NCBI RefSeq assembly: GCF_021018805.1
Contig: NC_086283.1
Span: forward strand, 19,516,162 to 19,580,161
Reading direction: 5' to 3'
Length of the DNA stretch: 64,000 nt
From: Prinia subflava
Lineage: Eukaryota; Chordata; Aves; Passeriformes; Cisticolidae
Below the pieces are notes generated by a model that saw only the letters and a list, made by a program, of their open reading frames with translations, did no database searches and had not been told where the DNA came from. A program made the position numbers and the translations under genes. Positions 51,851-62,485 of this stretch are shown here, piece after piece. The first letter of the stretch is position 1, and every line of letters begins with the position of its first letter.

Positions 51851-53436
51851 TGGTGACACCAAAAGAGGGCCCTTACCTGACAAGCAAAGGGCAAAAACTC
51901 ACTGCAGACACAGCAGGACCAATACAAAACTCACCTCCTCACTTTTGCAAAATTCACCTCCTCCTGGAAAGTGTCCTGCACGAGAAACTGGGCATTTTGT
52001 TAATGTTATTTAGAACAGACAAAGAGATTAAAAATTAAGTATAACAGAAAGAAAATAAAGCTGCCAGGAGTGGATAGATCCATCTTGTGCTCTCACCCTA
52101 TCAGGAAAAGGCAGTGATTAATCTGCCTTTACAGCTTTTCCCAGATGCCCAGTTCATGCTGCTGGGTGTTGCATTCAGAAATATGATGGGATGCTAACGA
52201 GCTTACAGCTTTTGGGAAACAAAGTGAAAGGGTTTCTAGATGCCAGGAACATCCATCATTTAAAGCCTACCAGGAAACAGTGGAATTACCCCATCCCACG
52301 TGCAGTGCTAATTTTCTGCAGGTTTCCTGGAGAGAGAAGATATCATTAGACAACACAGAGTTTCTGCAATCAGCTGGTTAAGCAGCATTTCTTCTCTAAA
52401 GTAGCATAAAAATGACGTGTCCAGGCACAGCACATTAGATTTTCTTCTAAGTGGCTATTCCAGGGAATAGTATTTGTCCTAGAACAGAAAGGTCAATGAT
52501 AATTGAAGACTGTCAATAACGGCCAGAGTCACTACAAAAAATCATATAAATTTGTTAGATCATTTTATATCAGTAATATCACAGGAGGTGATAGTAGCAC
52601 AAGTCAAATTCTGTAAGTAAGAAAGCCCTCAACCTATCCTTCAAGTACTTGGCTTTTAGAAAGAAATATGTTAAATTACTGCATTTATCCTGTAGCATAT
52701 TTCTTTTTCATTAGTGTTTCTAATGGGTAGAGTCAGGAGTGTTCACTATATCAGCTGTTGTATTGGGCAGTGGGTAAGGTGAGAAGAGCACTCAGCTAAA
52801 ACTCTGGAATGCTGGCACATTTTCAACAGACTTGATGGAAGAAATAAAAAAAATATTCAAGTTGTATAAGTTGGCAGCAAAAATGCTGCAAATAAAAAAG
52901 TAAATAAACCCAAACAAACTGAACTAAGAGGCAATAAACAAGGAAAAAGACAACACCCCAAAAAACCCAAAGCAATAGACAGGAGAGTATCCCAACAGAC
53001 AAGAACAGCAAGAATTCAGTCCTCTTCAGTTTAACCATTCACACAAAACCTGGGTTTTGAAGTTCTCCATCAGTAGGTATTTGTCAAAAGTCAGCACAAG
53101 AAAGTCTTTTTCTTTTCTACTTAGATTTGAGTTTGAAATTCAGTGGACTAAAGTAATCAAAGGTACCAAAAATGACAAAAAGATTCATTGTGAAAGCTCT
53201 TATATTATTCTCACAGCTACAGTGGTAGTGAAACTATCATGGAATATAATCCAAAGAAAGCTGTGCTGGACCAGTTCATTTTGGCAGCTCCATCTGGAAG
53301 GATTCCAGAGCAGCTCATCTTTTATTCAAAGAAAATTTGAAAAGGGATTTGGCTTGGCATAATGTCTCATCTATAGAACAGTGAAAGCAAAGAAGTAAAT
53401 AAAAATAAATGCAACAATAAAGGCATGTCAAAACAC

Positions 53437-53543
53437 TAAGCCACACCAGAAAAGAAAAACAAAAACAAACAAACAAACAAAAAAAAAACCCCCAAAAACC
53501 AAACCAACAAACAAAAAAACCAAACAAACCAAAAAAACCCACC
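53437..53543 (+). repeat. T-free A/C-rich tract, 107 bases
   Basis: There is no T from 'ccacaccagaaaag' through (AAAC) units and 'aaaacccccaaaaacc' to 'cccacctg'. It is of the same style as 38361-38535 and 45936-46105. Confidence 0.9.
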
Positions 53544-54055
53544 TGCATAAAATTGACAAACAGAAAGGAAGATAAAATAATAGGAAAAAAATAATGAAAA
53601 AAGAGTAGAATGCGTGAAATAAAAGCAAGTAGGAAATTACATGTCAGGAAAAGGAGCAGTAGAAAATAGGAAACAAAAGGAACCATGTGGAGAGAGCAAA
53701 TAAAGCTCAAAAATATTAAAAATAAATTTAAAGGTGAAAAATATATTATTTGCTTGGGTTTGTTCCCCTTGAAAGAATTTCAAACATTGAATTATCTACT
53801 GTTTGAGGTCTAAATGGAAGTTGTGTTGGTTTATCCAGTAATATAAAGATTATTTTGCCTTGAAAGTAAGGAAAATACAAAAATAATTCTGTGACTTGGT
53901 AACTTTTGCAATTAAAATGAAAATTTTTAAAAATTAAAATAGCCAGTGGAGGCTAATTTTAACAAAGTGTGTGCTTTTGAAATAACAAAACTTGAACATG
54001 AAAACCAGAGAGGCATACTAGTTATGACTCTTTTATCATACTGCCAACCAGTAGT

Positions 54056-54081
54056 TTATAAACCAGTATATTGGTTTATAA
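54056..54081. repeat. 10-bp inverted repeat, AT-rich
   Basis: TTATAAACCA (54056-54065) and TGGTTTATAA (54072-54081) pair around a 6-base loop. The composition is AT-rich, so chance is a fair explanation. Confidence 0.7.
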
Positions 54082-54526
54082 GTTAATATAAATGAGGTGA
54101 AAATTAATGAATGAACTAACAAATGAGCAAAATGTGAGCATCATAAATATGAAATTTTGCCATGTGGATTCCAGACTTTTAACCTCTGAGTTTTGCTGCT
54201 TAATCTCTCTCTGTGATCCCTCAGTCCCATCAAATGAAGGCACCACTGGCTGCAGCAGCAAATGGAGCTTAGCAGGGCCTGGGAACACTCTTCTTCAGGT
54301 GCCAAGAGACATCTTGGCCCAGGGAGCAATGCACTGAGCGCAGGTGATTTATCCTTCCGCAGGGGTGGGTTTGCATCTTGCTCTGAGCTCCATCTCCTGG
54401 CCAGGCTCTGAGACACAGCACACGGCCACAAAACTGGCACTGCTTGTCCTGATAGCTTAAGTTTGAGCTTTCATGTGTTTCAGATTCTGTGCTGCCCAGG
54501 GGTGCAGTTCTGAGCCTCACATTCAG

Positions 54527-54895
54527 TGTCAGCCAGCTCTCTTCACAGAGCAGGCAGACAAAACAAATCCTTTTCCTGCTGAACACCAAGGACAACTTTC
54601 AGGCCCAAAAGCACCAACAAGGGTGGGCTGAAGGGAGGAACAAGAAGGATGAGACCTCACAACCTGAAGCTGTAATTGGACAGTTAAACCCCAAAATGCA
54701 AATGGACCAAACCTTATAGAAGTGTGAGACCTCGTGACCATTTGTCCATTTTGTGACCATTTTGGGCCCACGTGGGGTGCAGCCCTGGCCATGCTCTTGT
54801 CCTACCCAAGGTTTATCCTAAAGGCCTTTCAGTAAATACCTACTTCATTTGCTAGCTCTGTCCAGTCGATCTTTCAGGTCAGCCTTCCCAAGGCA
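54527..54895 (+). mobile_element. Likely solo LTR of an endogenous retrovirus
   Basis: The stretch has the layout of an LTR promoter: 'ggaccaaaccttatagaagt' with a TATA-like CTTATAGA near 54712. About 115 bases later comes 'ggcctttcagtaaataccta', a polyadenylation-like region, and then a 60-base U5-like end, 'ggtcagccttcccaaggca'. A candidate boundary is TG at 54527 and CA at 54895, flanked by TCAG on both sides (54523-54526 and 54896-54899) as a possible 4-bp target duplication. The 3' half resembles LTRs I remember from songbird genomes. No gag, pol or env sequence is adjacent. The left boundary is the weakest part. Confidence 0.55.
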
Positions 54896-56549
54896 TCAGT
54901 TTCACCAGGGAACTTGGAGCTGGCTGCTTGAAGCAAAATTTGGGACTTTTTGTGAAGCAGAGAGAATAGTTTGTTATCATGAGTTTTCAGTCCTGTGGTA
55001 TATTCTAATCTACACATTCTGAACTGGTGTATTCCAAGTGACTGAAACAGAGAGTTCCAGTGCCAGCTCGTTTGGAAAAGGCTGGGGTTTGTCTTTGCAA
55101 ACATCTGCTCTTGGATGGGTCCAACAGGGATAAAATCTTTATCAAAACTCTGAGCTTGTTTAGATTTGTAGGGGAAATCTGAATAGTAAAAAAGCTTTGT
55201 CCAAACCATTGAAACTTATCCTGGAGTAGTGGAAGTGTAGGCTCACAAAGCACTTAGAGCTTGGAATAAAGCCTTATTTTGTTTTTCATACTGAACCTGC
55301 TTTTTGAATACTGATAGCCATAAATAACTTCCATCTAGAGGCAGTTACTAAAGTTTGAGTCCCAAACTTTAGGGCAGAAACACATGAAGGATTTATGAAG
55401 CCAGACAGAGATACACAAGTATAAGAGACTTGCAGTCTGTCAAATCACCTGAGATTTGTAGGTTGGACTTCACTGAATTAAAGTAAAACTCAGAAAGCTG
55501 CTGAAACTATATTCTGATCTCTTTGATCCCTCCTCACCATTCAAATCGGGCTAATGGTTTGTATTAAGTTCTGCTGAATGTCCAATATAGGCATTTATAG
55601 GAGGCACAGGCAATGTGAACAATAAACAGCTTCATTAATAATTACATAAATATTGTTCCCATGTAAGCAAATTCTTCCCTGTCCATGCTCATTCCGGTTA
55701 TTGGGAACAATGCAGTGTTCAATTTACTAAACAGAGAATAGCTACTTACTATGGTGGGAACAAGATGCAGACTGCATTAGGATGGCATTTCATCTTATCT
55801 GTTAGAGCTGCTGGGATTATTCCTTCCTTCTCCCATTTCAAAAGGAATTCATTACGCTCCGATGTACAGCAGGAGGATGGCTCCCTCTATAAAATCGTTA
55901 GGCAGCTTTACAATTAAAATTGCCATCTTTTGTCCTGTTTTTGTTGTTTATAAGTGAGAAGAAAAGAGGAATACTAAGTAGGATTATTGTAAAGTACGTG
56001 CCTACTCTCCAGGAGTGTATTTTCCATTTTCTTATGAAGTACTGGTGTTGCTCTAGCGTGTATTATTAATCACATATTTTATTTATCTCGGAGCAGTGGA
56101 AACCCCCAGTTGGCACTGGGAGTCCTACTGTGTCACTGCTGCACACACATGTAGTAATAAAAGAATAAAGGGAATCCTGCCTAGGTCTCTGCAGAAGACC
56201 ATCACAGCTAAAGGTCTGCTTGCTTCAGTCCTCATGGGCAAACAACTTTATTCTCATTTTGCTAACAACATCCTCTCACTGTCGTGGAGCCCACACAAGG
56301 CACTTGCTGCATCCAATTAAATCACCATTAGTAAATGGCAACAGATTTTTTAAGAAATTAGAAAAATACAGTAAGGAAACTCTCCTGTCTTATGGTATTG
56401 CAGCCAGGTTTTCCCTTTGTATCAATTCTTGATGGTATCGTAACCCAATGAACAAAGCAGAGCTATTTTTTATTGGATTATTATTCATAAATGGGACTCT
56501 ACTGGGTCATAACTCTACAGTTACACATGGAGGAGTTGAATGCAGTAGG
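54896..56549. other. Unique noncoding DNA, possibly conserved in part
   Basis: No gene is recognised. The stretch from about 55540 to 56110 lacks repeats and low-complexity runs and has ATTA-rich, mixed-composition sequence of the kind often seen in conserved regulatory elements. This is impression only. A 10-bp hairpin at 55348-55372 is listed separately. Confidence 0.45.
55348..55372. repeat. 10-bp perfect hairpin, 5-nt loop
   Basis: CTAAAGTTTG (55348-55357) and CAAACTTTAG (55363-55372) are exact reverse complements around AGTCC. It is within the length expected by chance for a window of this size. Confidence 0.8.
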
Positions 56550-56747
56550 ATGGAGACTGGGAGAGCTGGGAATGTTCACCTGGACAAGAGGAAGCTCCAG
56601 GGAGAGCTCAGAGCCCCTTCCAGAGGCCAAAGGGGCTCCAGGAGAGCTGAAGAGGGACTTTGAGCAAGGGATGGAATGACAGGACACTGGGAATGGCTTC
56701 CCACTGCCAGAGGCAGGGAGAGATGGGATATTGGGAAGGAAACTTTT
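56550..56747 (+). mobile_element. CR1 LINE internal fragment (songbird-type)
   Basis: It reads in the CR1 sense direction: 'gagagctgggaatgttcacc', 'tggacaagaggaagctccag', 'ggagagctcagagcccct', 'caaaggggctccaggagagc', 'gggactttgagcaaggg' and 'tgacaggacactgggaatgg'. Then come 'cttcccactgccagaggcag' and 'gatgggatattgggaagga'. This is the part of CR1 upstream of the tail seen at 31101-31281; the tail itself is absent here, so the copy is cut at its 3' side. The wording is that of CR1 variants common in songbirds. Frames on either strand are not genes. Confidence 0.93.
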
Positions 56748-59700
56748 AGTTTAAACTGTGTATGCAGCTCTAGCAGAAAGCCCACTTCAGGTGCTATTGA
56801 AGAGTGTGATTTTTTATGGTAAAGCCACAGAGGTACAAAGAACAGTCAGAAGGACCAGAATGGGTTGGTAGCTGGACTGTGAAGGCTGAAATGCCTGGAA
56901 ACCCCTTGTGCTAATCAGCAAATATAAGCCAAACATAAATGCCTTTATGGTTGTAAATTCCCTGGAACTGTACAGAGAGATTTGTAGATCAGGGAGTCTG
57001 TAACCCTTGTTGAATGCATCTGACTGATGAGTGTGCTGCACTCCTGCCCAAGCAGCAGTGGAGAATTCAGAAGTCACAGGTTTCTCTAAGAGAAAATGCA
57101 CATGAAAGGTCGTTGTCTGCAAAGGAAGATCCACTAGTGCAGCATGGAAAAATGATGGACTCCTCAGTTCTTTCGTACAGAGACTCATGTACCTTCCTGG
57201 GATCGGCAATGCAATTTTGAGATTATAATTTAGGAAATAGAAAGAAAATGTGAATTAAGCCTAAGTACAGGAGCCAGGAGACATTATGAACACTGTAGCT
57301 ATTAATTCTCTATAAGGAAGAATAAATAAGACAAAGTCTTTAATTACCCCTCTCTCTGGGGTGCATTTGACATTCCCCCTCTGTCACAGCATGAGCTTGC
57401 TTTTTTCTGGGCAAGTCAGACCACCTCTGCTTTCAGCAATGCAATTTCCAGTGATGCAGATGGAGAAGAACCACCGTGGCTCTAAAATTAGTGTAGTCTT
57501 ATTTGTCTTTTCAAGTTCATTTATGTCTGTTGCCACCGGAGCAAGAGTGCAATCTCTTTTTAATCATTTCTTCATTCCCCCTTGAACGGTCACAGTGTAG
57601 CCAGCTAGGAACAGAGACGAAAAACTCCACTTAATTTGGTTGCTTTTCATCAGGAAGTTCACTTGCTACAGAGCCACTCTAATAGACCAGCGATGTCAAG
57701 GCAGCTCAAGACATTAGCTGTCAAAGGAACTCTCCATAACCACCTGCTATTTACATGCAAAACATGCCTCCCTGGTGAGCCTCAAACTGTAAACACATTT
57801 CCAGAAGAAAACTACTGACTTAAGCAATGACAGAATTTTTTTTTTTTTTTTCGTTTTTCTCTTTTTTTTTTTTTCCTTTTATGTGGTCTGGAAAAAAATT
57901 CCCTTGTTGTCAAAAGACAGCGAGAAGCCCCATTAGGGAAGAACTTTTATTGCTTTAAATGCTTCCACAAAACTGCTTTGATTTTACTTCTGCAAAAAGG
58001 TTATAATTTATTTGTCTTTTTCTTCACTCCTGTCTACCTCATAGCAACTGTGATTACACACAAATAATAAAATCTGATTGTCTTGCCTTGCAGTATGACA
58101 GAATCGCTGCTTCTGCTGCAATACTAATAGCTGGTTATTTATAGCTTTGTGCTAATTCAGCTCTGCTGAATGATGCTCTAGAAGGTCAGCTTCCCATCCA
58201 TCTGTGGCTGTTTGCTGCTCAGCTCAGCACGTGGGGTGTCTGTTTTCTCCAGATCCACTCAGCAGCTCTTGAATGAAAGATCAGCTTTAGTTCCTTCACT
58301 TTCCCTTCCTTCCCTCATCCTCAAGGCACGTGGAAAATAAGAACTCTTTTTAGCATGGCCTAAAGCTCCTGACAGAGTCAGCACGTTTCGGTGGTCTGTG
58401 GTCTGGAGAGGTTTGATGGCACCAGATGGGTGTGGGAAGATATTCTGTCAGAATTTCTACTGGTGAAATGGATTGAATAGTGAAAACTGATTAACAGATG
58501 CCGAGTTCAGAGGCCACTGAATGGTCTGAGCTCCTACTTACGATAGTAGCACAAACAAAATGTTGGTATAACAGAAAAGTTGCAGAACTAAGTTGAGAGC
58601 AAACCTATTAGCTTTTGCAAACAGATCACTTTTTTTTCTGAGAGGGGCTGCTAAAGTGTGTCTTTATATATTGGTTCTCGTCGAACTGTGTAAGAAAGTT
58701 CATTATTCAGGAATTTTAAGATCTTGTCCTCCTGATAGAGAGGTGTATTAGAAAGGCAGCAGAAACTTCTTTGGCATCAGATGGAATTTCATTAAGATTA
58801 AATTTATTCCAGTACATTTAGAAAGTAATAATTGCCACAGAAATGTTATACCAGTCTAATATTTTTTCCTGTTAATGCATAGCCCAAAAACTCTGGGTTA
58901 TGTCAGGGTAAATTGGTGGTTTTAATGTAACAATTCTCTGAGCTTCTCGTCCTTTATCCTTCTATATTCTGAATTTCGGCTCCTCCTTGAGATTGAGAGG
59001 GGACATAGGGAAGACTGTATCACTATATTACTGGAAAGAAATCTGCATATGGAATCCCAAGCAGGCAACTTCTTAACGAAATGGAAGCTATTTCAACTAT
59101 GCAGAGCCCAGTTTTTGCAGAAAGATAGATTAGGTGACCTATTAGGAGTTTTTCCATTCCTGATTTTATTCATCTGAGAATACAATACTTGCCACCAATG
59201 CCTGAAAGTCATTATTCCAATGTTCCTTTCCTGCTGATGAGAGATATGCCCCTCAGAGATTTCTACACATTCTTGGCATCTAAGAGATGGCAAATTAGGC
59301 AGGGAAAATGGGAGTAAGCTACAGGATATTGTAATGCCTAAATGGAAAAATAATGGACTTCCATCTCAGAATATTCCATCTACCTACAAAGTACCTGAAA
59401 GGTTATTTTGATACAACTTTTTGGACTCAAATTTCCTCCTGTGCGTATTGAGGGTAGAAAATGAAAATGATGTTACAAATTTAAAAATACGTAAATAAAC
59501 CAGGAACCAGTAAATGAAAACGATCTGTTCTGGAGTGCTACTGCTGCCCCAGCCCACCAGAGAAATTCCCCTGTGCTGGGAGTGAGGAGGGCAGACTGTC
59601 CCAGGGGTGGTCACAGCCACGCTCTGTGCTGCAGCAGCAGGGACTGCACATCTGGGGCTGCACATCTGGGACTGCCCCCAGGGAATGGGCACAGGGACTG

Positions 59701-59751
59701 AGTGCCTGAGGAGGTGATAAAAAGACAGACTCAGTCAAGGCTAAATAAGAC
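56748..59751. other. Unique noncoding DNA, possibly conserved in part
   Basis: No gene is recognised. About 57350-57740 and 58060-58200 are free of repeats and contain words such as 'ctttttaatcatttcttc' and 'ggttatttatagctttgtgc', which could be conserved regulatory sequence; I cannot test this. An A-free T-rich tract lies at 57836-57880. A short GC-rich patch with a doubled 'ctgcacatctggg' lies near 59640-59680. Confidence 0.45.
57836..57880. repeat. A-free T-rich tract
   Basis: Forty-five bases without A, mostly T with scattered C and one G. Low-complexity DNA. Confidence 0.85.
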
Positions 59752-60376
59752 TCACAGAATATTCTGAGTTGGAAGGGACTTATCAGGATGATCAAGTTTG
59801 GCTCCTGGCCCTGCACAGACCCCCAAAAATCCCAGCCTGTGTATCCCTGAGAGCATTGTCCAAACACTCCGGAGCTCTGGGAGCCTTGGGGCTGTCACCA
59901 CTGCTCTGGGAAGCCTGCTCAGTGCCCCACCACCCTCTGGGGGAAGAACATTTTTCCAATATCCAACCTAAACCTCCCCTGACAGAGCTTCAGGCCATTC
60001 CCTTGGGTCTGTCCCTGGTCACAGAGAGCAGAGATTGGTGTCTGCCCCTCCTCTCCACCCCAGGAGAGAGCTGTATTTGTGAGGAGTCTTCTCTCCTCTT
60101 CTCCAGCTGAACAAGCCCAGCAACCTCAGCTGTTCCTCACACGCTTCCCCTCACTGCCTTTCATCAGTTTTCTATCCCTTCTTTGGACACTCTCTAATAC
60201 TTTATTATCTTTTTTACTGCCCAAAGCTGCCCCAGCACTCAAGATGAGGCTGCCCTAGTGCAGAGCAGAGCATGACAGTCCCCTCCCTGGACCTGATTCA
60301 CTCCAGGACAGGTATGTCAAGGCACTGGCTGCCAGGGCACTGCTGACTCATGTCCAGCCTTTGGTTGACCAGGACC
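59752..60376 (-). mobile_element. CR1 LINE fragment, about 625 bp
   Basis: This is the longest transposon in the window. The plus strand is the reverse complement of CR1 in order: 'tcacagaatattctgagttg' (3' end), 'ctgagagcattgtccaaaca', 'ccaccctctgggggaagaac', 'ccaatatccaacctaaacct', 'cattcccttgggtctgtcc', 'tcttctccagctgaacaagc', 'ctttggacactctctaatac', 'gtgcagagcagagcatgaca' and 'ctgccagggcactgctgact'. It ends about 'ggttgaccaggacc'. Small gaps relative to the family are visible, for example after 'agagagctgtatttgtgag' and around 'cctggacctgattcactcc'. It is truncated at the 5' side and does not encode a usable reverse transcriptase. Confidence 0.95.
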
Positions 60377-60625
60377 AATTAGTCTGCATACAGAATGATG
60401 GGTATTGCAAACACAACCACTTGTTTCCAGTTATATCTCTAAAGCAAAAAGGCAAAAGGTGGGGTTTTTTTCTGATTTTATAAAAACAAGATAAAAAAGA
60501 AAGTGCATCTTGGAGTTTTGGAGTTCTGATGTTGCATATTTTGCAGCATCTCTTAGCAAGGAGAAAGCCAAATGCAGAAAACCCCCTAAAGCTAGAGGTG
60601 CTCAAGGCTCCTTGGAATGAGATGT

Positions 60626-60659
60626 GGGGAAGAAAAAAAAAGAAAAAAAAAAAGAAAAA

Positions 60660-60691
<32 letters not shown>

Positions 60692-60788
60692 GAAAAAGAA
60701 AAAAAAAAAGAAAAAGAAAAAAGAAAAAAAGAAAAAAAGAAAAAAAAAAGAAGAAAAAAAAAAGAAAAAAAGAAGAAAAAAAAAAAAG
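60626..60788 (+). repeat. 163-nt homopurine (A/G) tract
   Basis: Every base from 60626 to 60788 is A or G: long A runs (the longest about 26) broken by single G or GAAG units. Lys/Arg-rich frames on the plus strand and Phe-rich frames on the minus strand are artefacts. Such tracts can adopt triple-helix structures and are hard to sequence and assemble. Confidence 0.97.
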
Positions 60789-62397
60789 TGTTCTGTAGGG
60801 AAAAAACTTTCAGGGCTATTTCCAAAGAGCTTTCGGACTTGTACTGGAACTTGCCATGGGGAGATTGTAACAGTACATGGTGTACACATACAGCATGGAA
60901 ATACTGGTTGGTTTGAGCTCCACAGTTATGATATTTTATCATTCAGTTAAAATAATTACTTAGGAAAAATTTAAAGGAGAGAAACTCAGAGCAGCACAGT
61001 CATTTCTTGAATACTTTGTATATTTTACTTATATTTGTTGCTAAGGATTTAAAGAAACATCCCCAGCTGTTCTAAAATACTGGGGAGGTGATACTGTCTC
61101 CTACCCCCCACCTTTTCAGCTTTCGACTGAGTATAGGTATAAAGCTGTAGCCAGTGATTGAGTTTAACTTATTTATCCCTGGGACAGCAGACAGAACACA
61201 CAGTTACAACTGAGATTGTATCTCTGACAAAGGCTGGAACTTCAGGAAGCTCCACACAACAGGACTTTTGTGTTTTTAAATGATTAATTAGATCTTTCTT
61301 TAAACAAGCAAACACTTGGACATTTACCCAATATTCAGTTCTGTATTTGCCCAAATAATTACTGACATGAGGTGAGGGCTCTTTTTAAGTCCTCTTTACC
61401 AGAAGCCATTCCACGGAAAATTAGTTCAATGTTTTGGGCTTCCTGCAATCTCCTTTCCCCATAATTAGTTCCATTAGAACACAAATTCATCCTTTTGCTC
61501 TGTTTTTTTTTTTTTTTGTTGTTGTGAAGGACTTGTATGTCATAGCTTCAGCACTGTCATAATTTTTATAACAAATAGCTTCAAAACTATTTATTGTGCA
61601 ACATAAAAGAAAAACTAAACCTTTGATTACTGGCCTTTATAGGGACTAGATAGTTAACAAACAGATGGATTGGAATATGATAAAAGTGATCAACCTTAAC
61701 TAGGGCTTGGTACAATGGGAAAACAGAACTTAGGCAGATACTTAAATCTGGACTAAAGTTATATTTCCTGAGTAGGAACAGGCTCCTGAGTTGAAGATTT
61801 CATTAGGTAAAACATTTATTGACCTTACTAGTTAAAAAATACAGTTTCTCTTTCACAGTGACTGGGACTGCTTCTTTGTTGTTGGGCTTTTGTCAGCATC
61901 ACAGGCTGATTTTTACACAAAAAATACGTGGCAAGAGCTCTTAGCTCTGTAGAGAACAGCCAAGAAGGTGTCAGTATTTGGGGTGATTTCCTGATGGTTT
62001 GGAGCTGGGCAAGGAGCCTCTGTGGTGCAGAAGGGTGCCTCAAGGATGACTCAACACACAGAAGCTAATATCTGAATAATTATTGACAAAATAATCCTAT
62101 GTAATAGCAGAGTACTTGGCACTGGATTGAGGAACTGTAAACTGACCTGTGAGGATATTACAGTTTGCATCACTCTGAACTGAGCTTCTTGATAATGTTT
62201 TCAATCAAAACCACATAAAATTACTGTTCAAACCTAATCATCTTTAGCCTAACTTTTGTGTGATAAATACTCTTATTCAGAAAGTATCTTGATGCAGTAT
62301 CTTGAATATTGATGCAGATGTGCAGATCTAGGTCATGGTTGCTCAACTGTTGTTTTTTGTACGATGCTGTAAATTTACACTACCGAAGCAAAAAAAA

Positions 62398-62485
62398 CAA
62401 AGAAAGAAAGGAATTTTTCTTTCTTTCTTTGGTTGGTTGGTTGGTTGGTTAGTTTTGGTGTTGGTTTTATTCTTTTTTTTTTTTT
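62398..62485. repeat. Composite AAAG / CTTT / GGTT simple repeat with hairpin
   Basis: CAAAGAAAGAAAG (62398-62410) and CTTTCTTTCTTTG (62419-62431) are exact reverse complements around an 8-base loop. They are followed by five GGTT units (62431-62450), GT-rich sequence and a T-rich end. The switch from AAAG to its complement in place suggests an inversion or template switch inside a microsatellite. Confidence 0.85.

Larger units (their letters stand above)
48774..54526. other. Unique noncoding DNA
   Basis: No gene is recognised. It holds the tandem duplication at 49603-49672, a weak LTR-like stretch at about 51745-51850 and the T-free tract at 53437-53543. The 131-codon minus-strand frame at 53315-53710 is Phe-rich because of that tract. 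A GC-richer patch from about 54200 leads into the LTR candidate. Confidence 0.5.

Noticed and set aside
59538..59867. Minus-strand frame of 109 codons as a gene
   Set aside because: Its upstream part lies in the CR1 fragment, and the rest is a short GC-rich patch without similarity to known proteins.
60529..60950. Lys-rich nucleolar-like proteins
   Set aside because: The frames are translations of the 163-nt A/G tract and extend only a short way into unique DNA.
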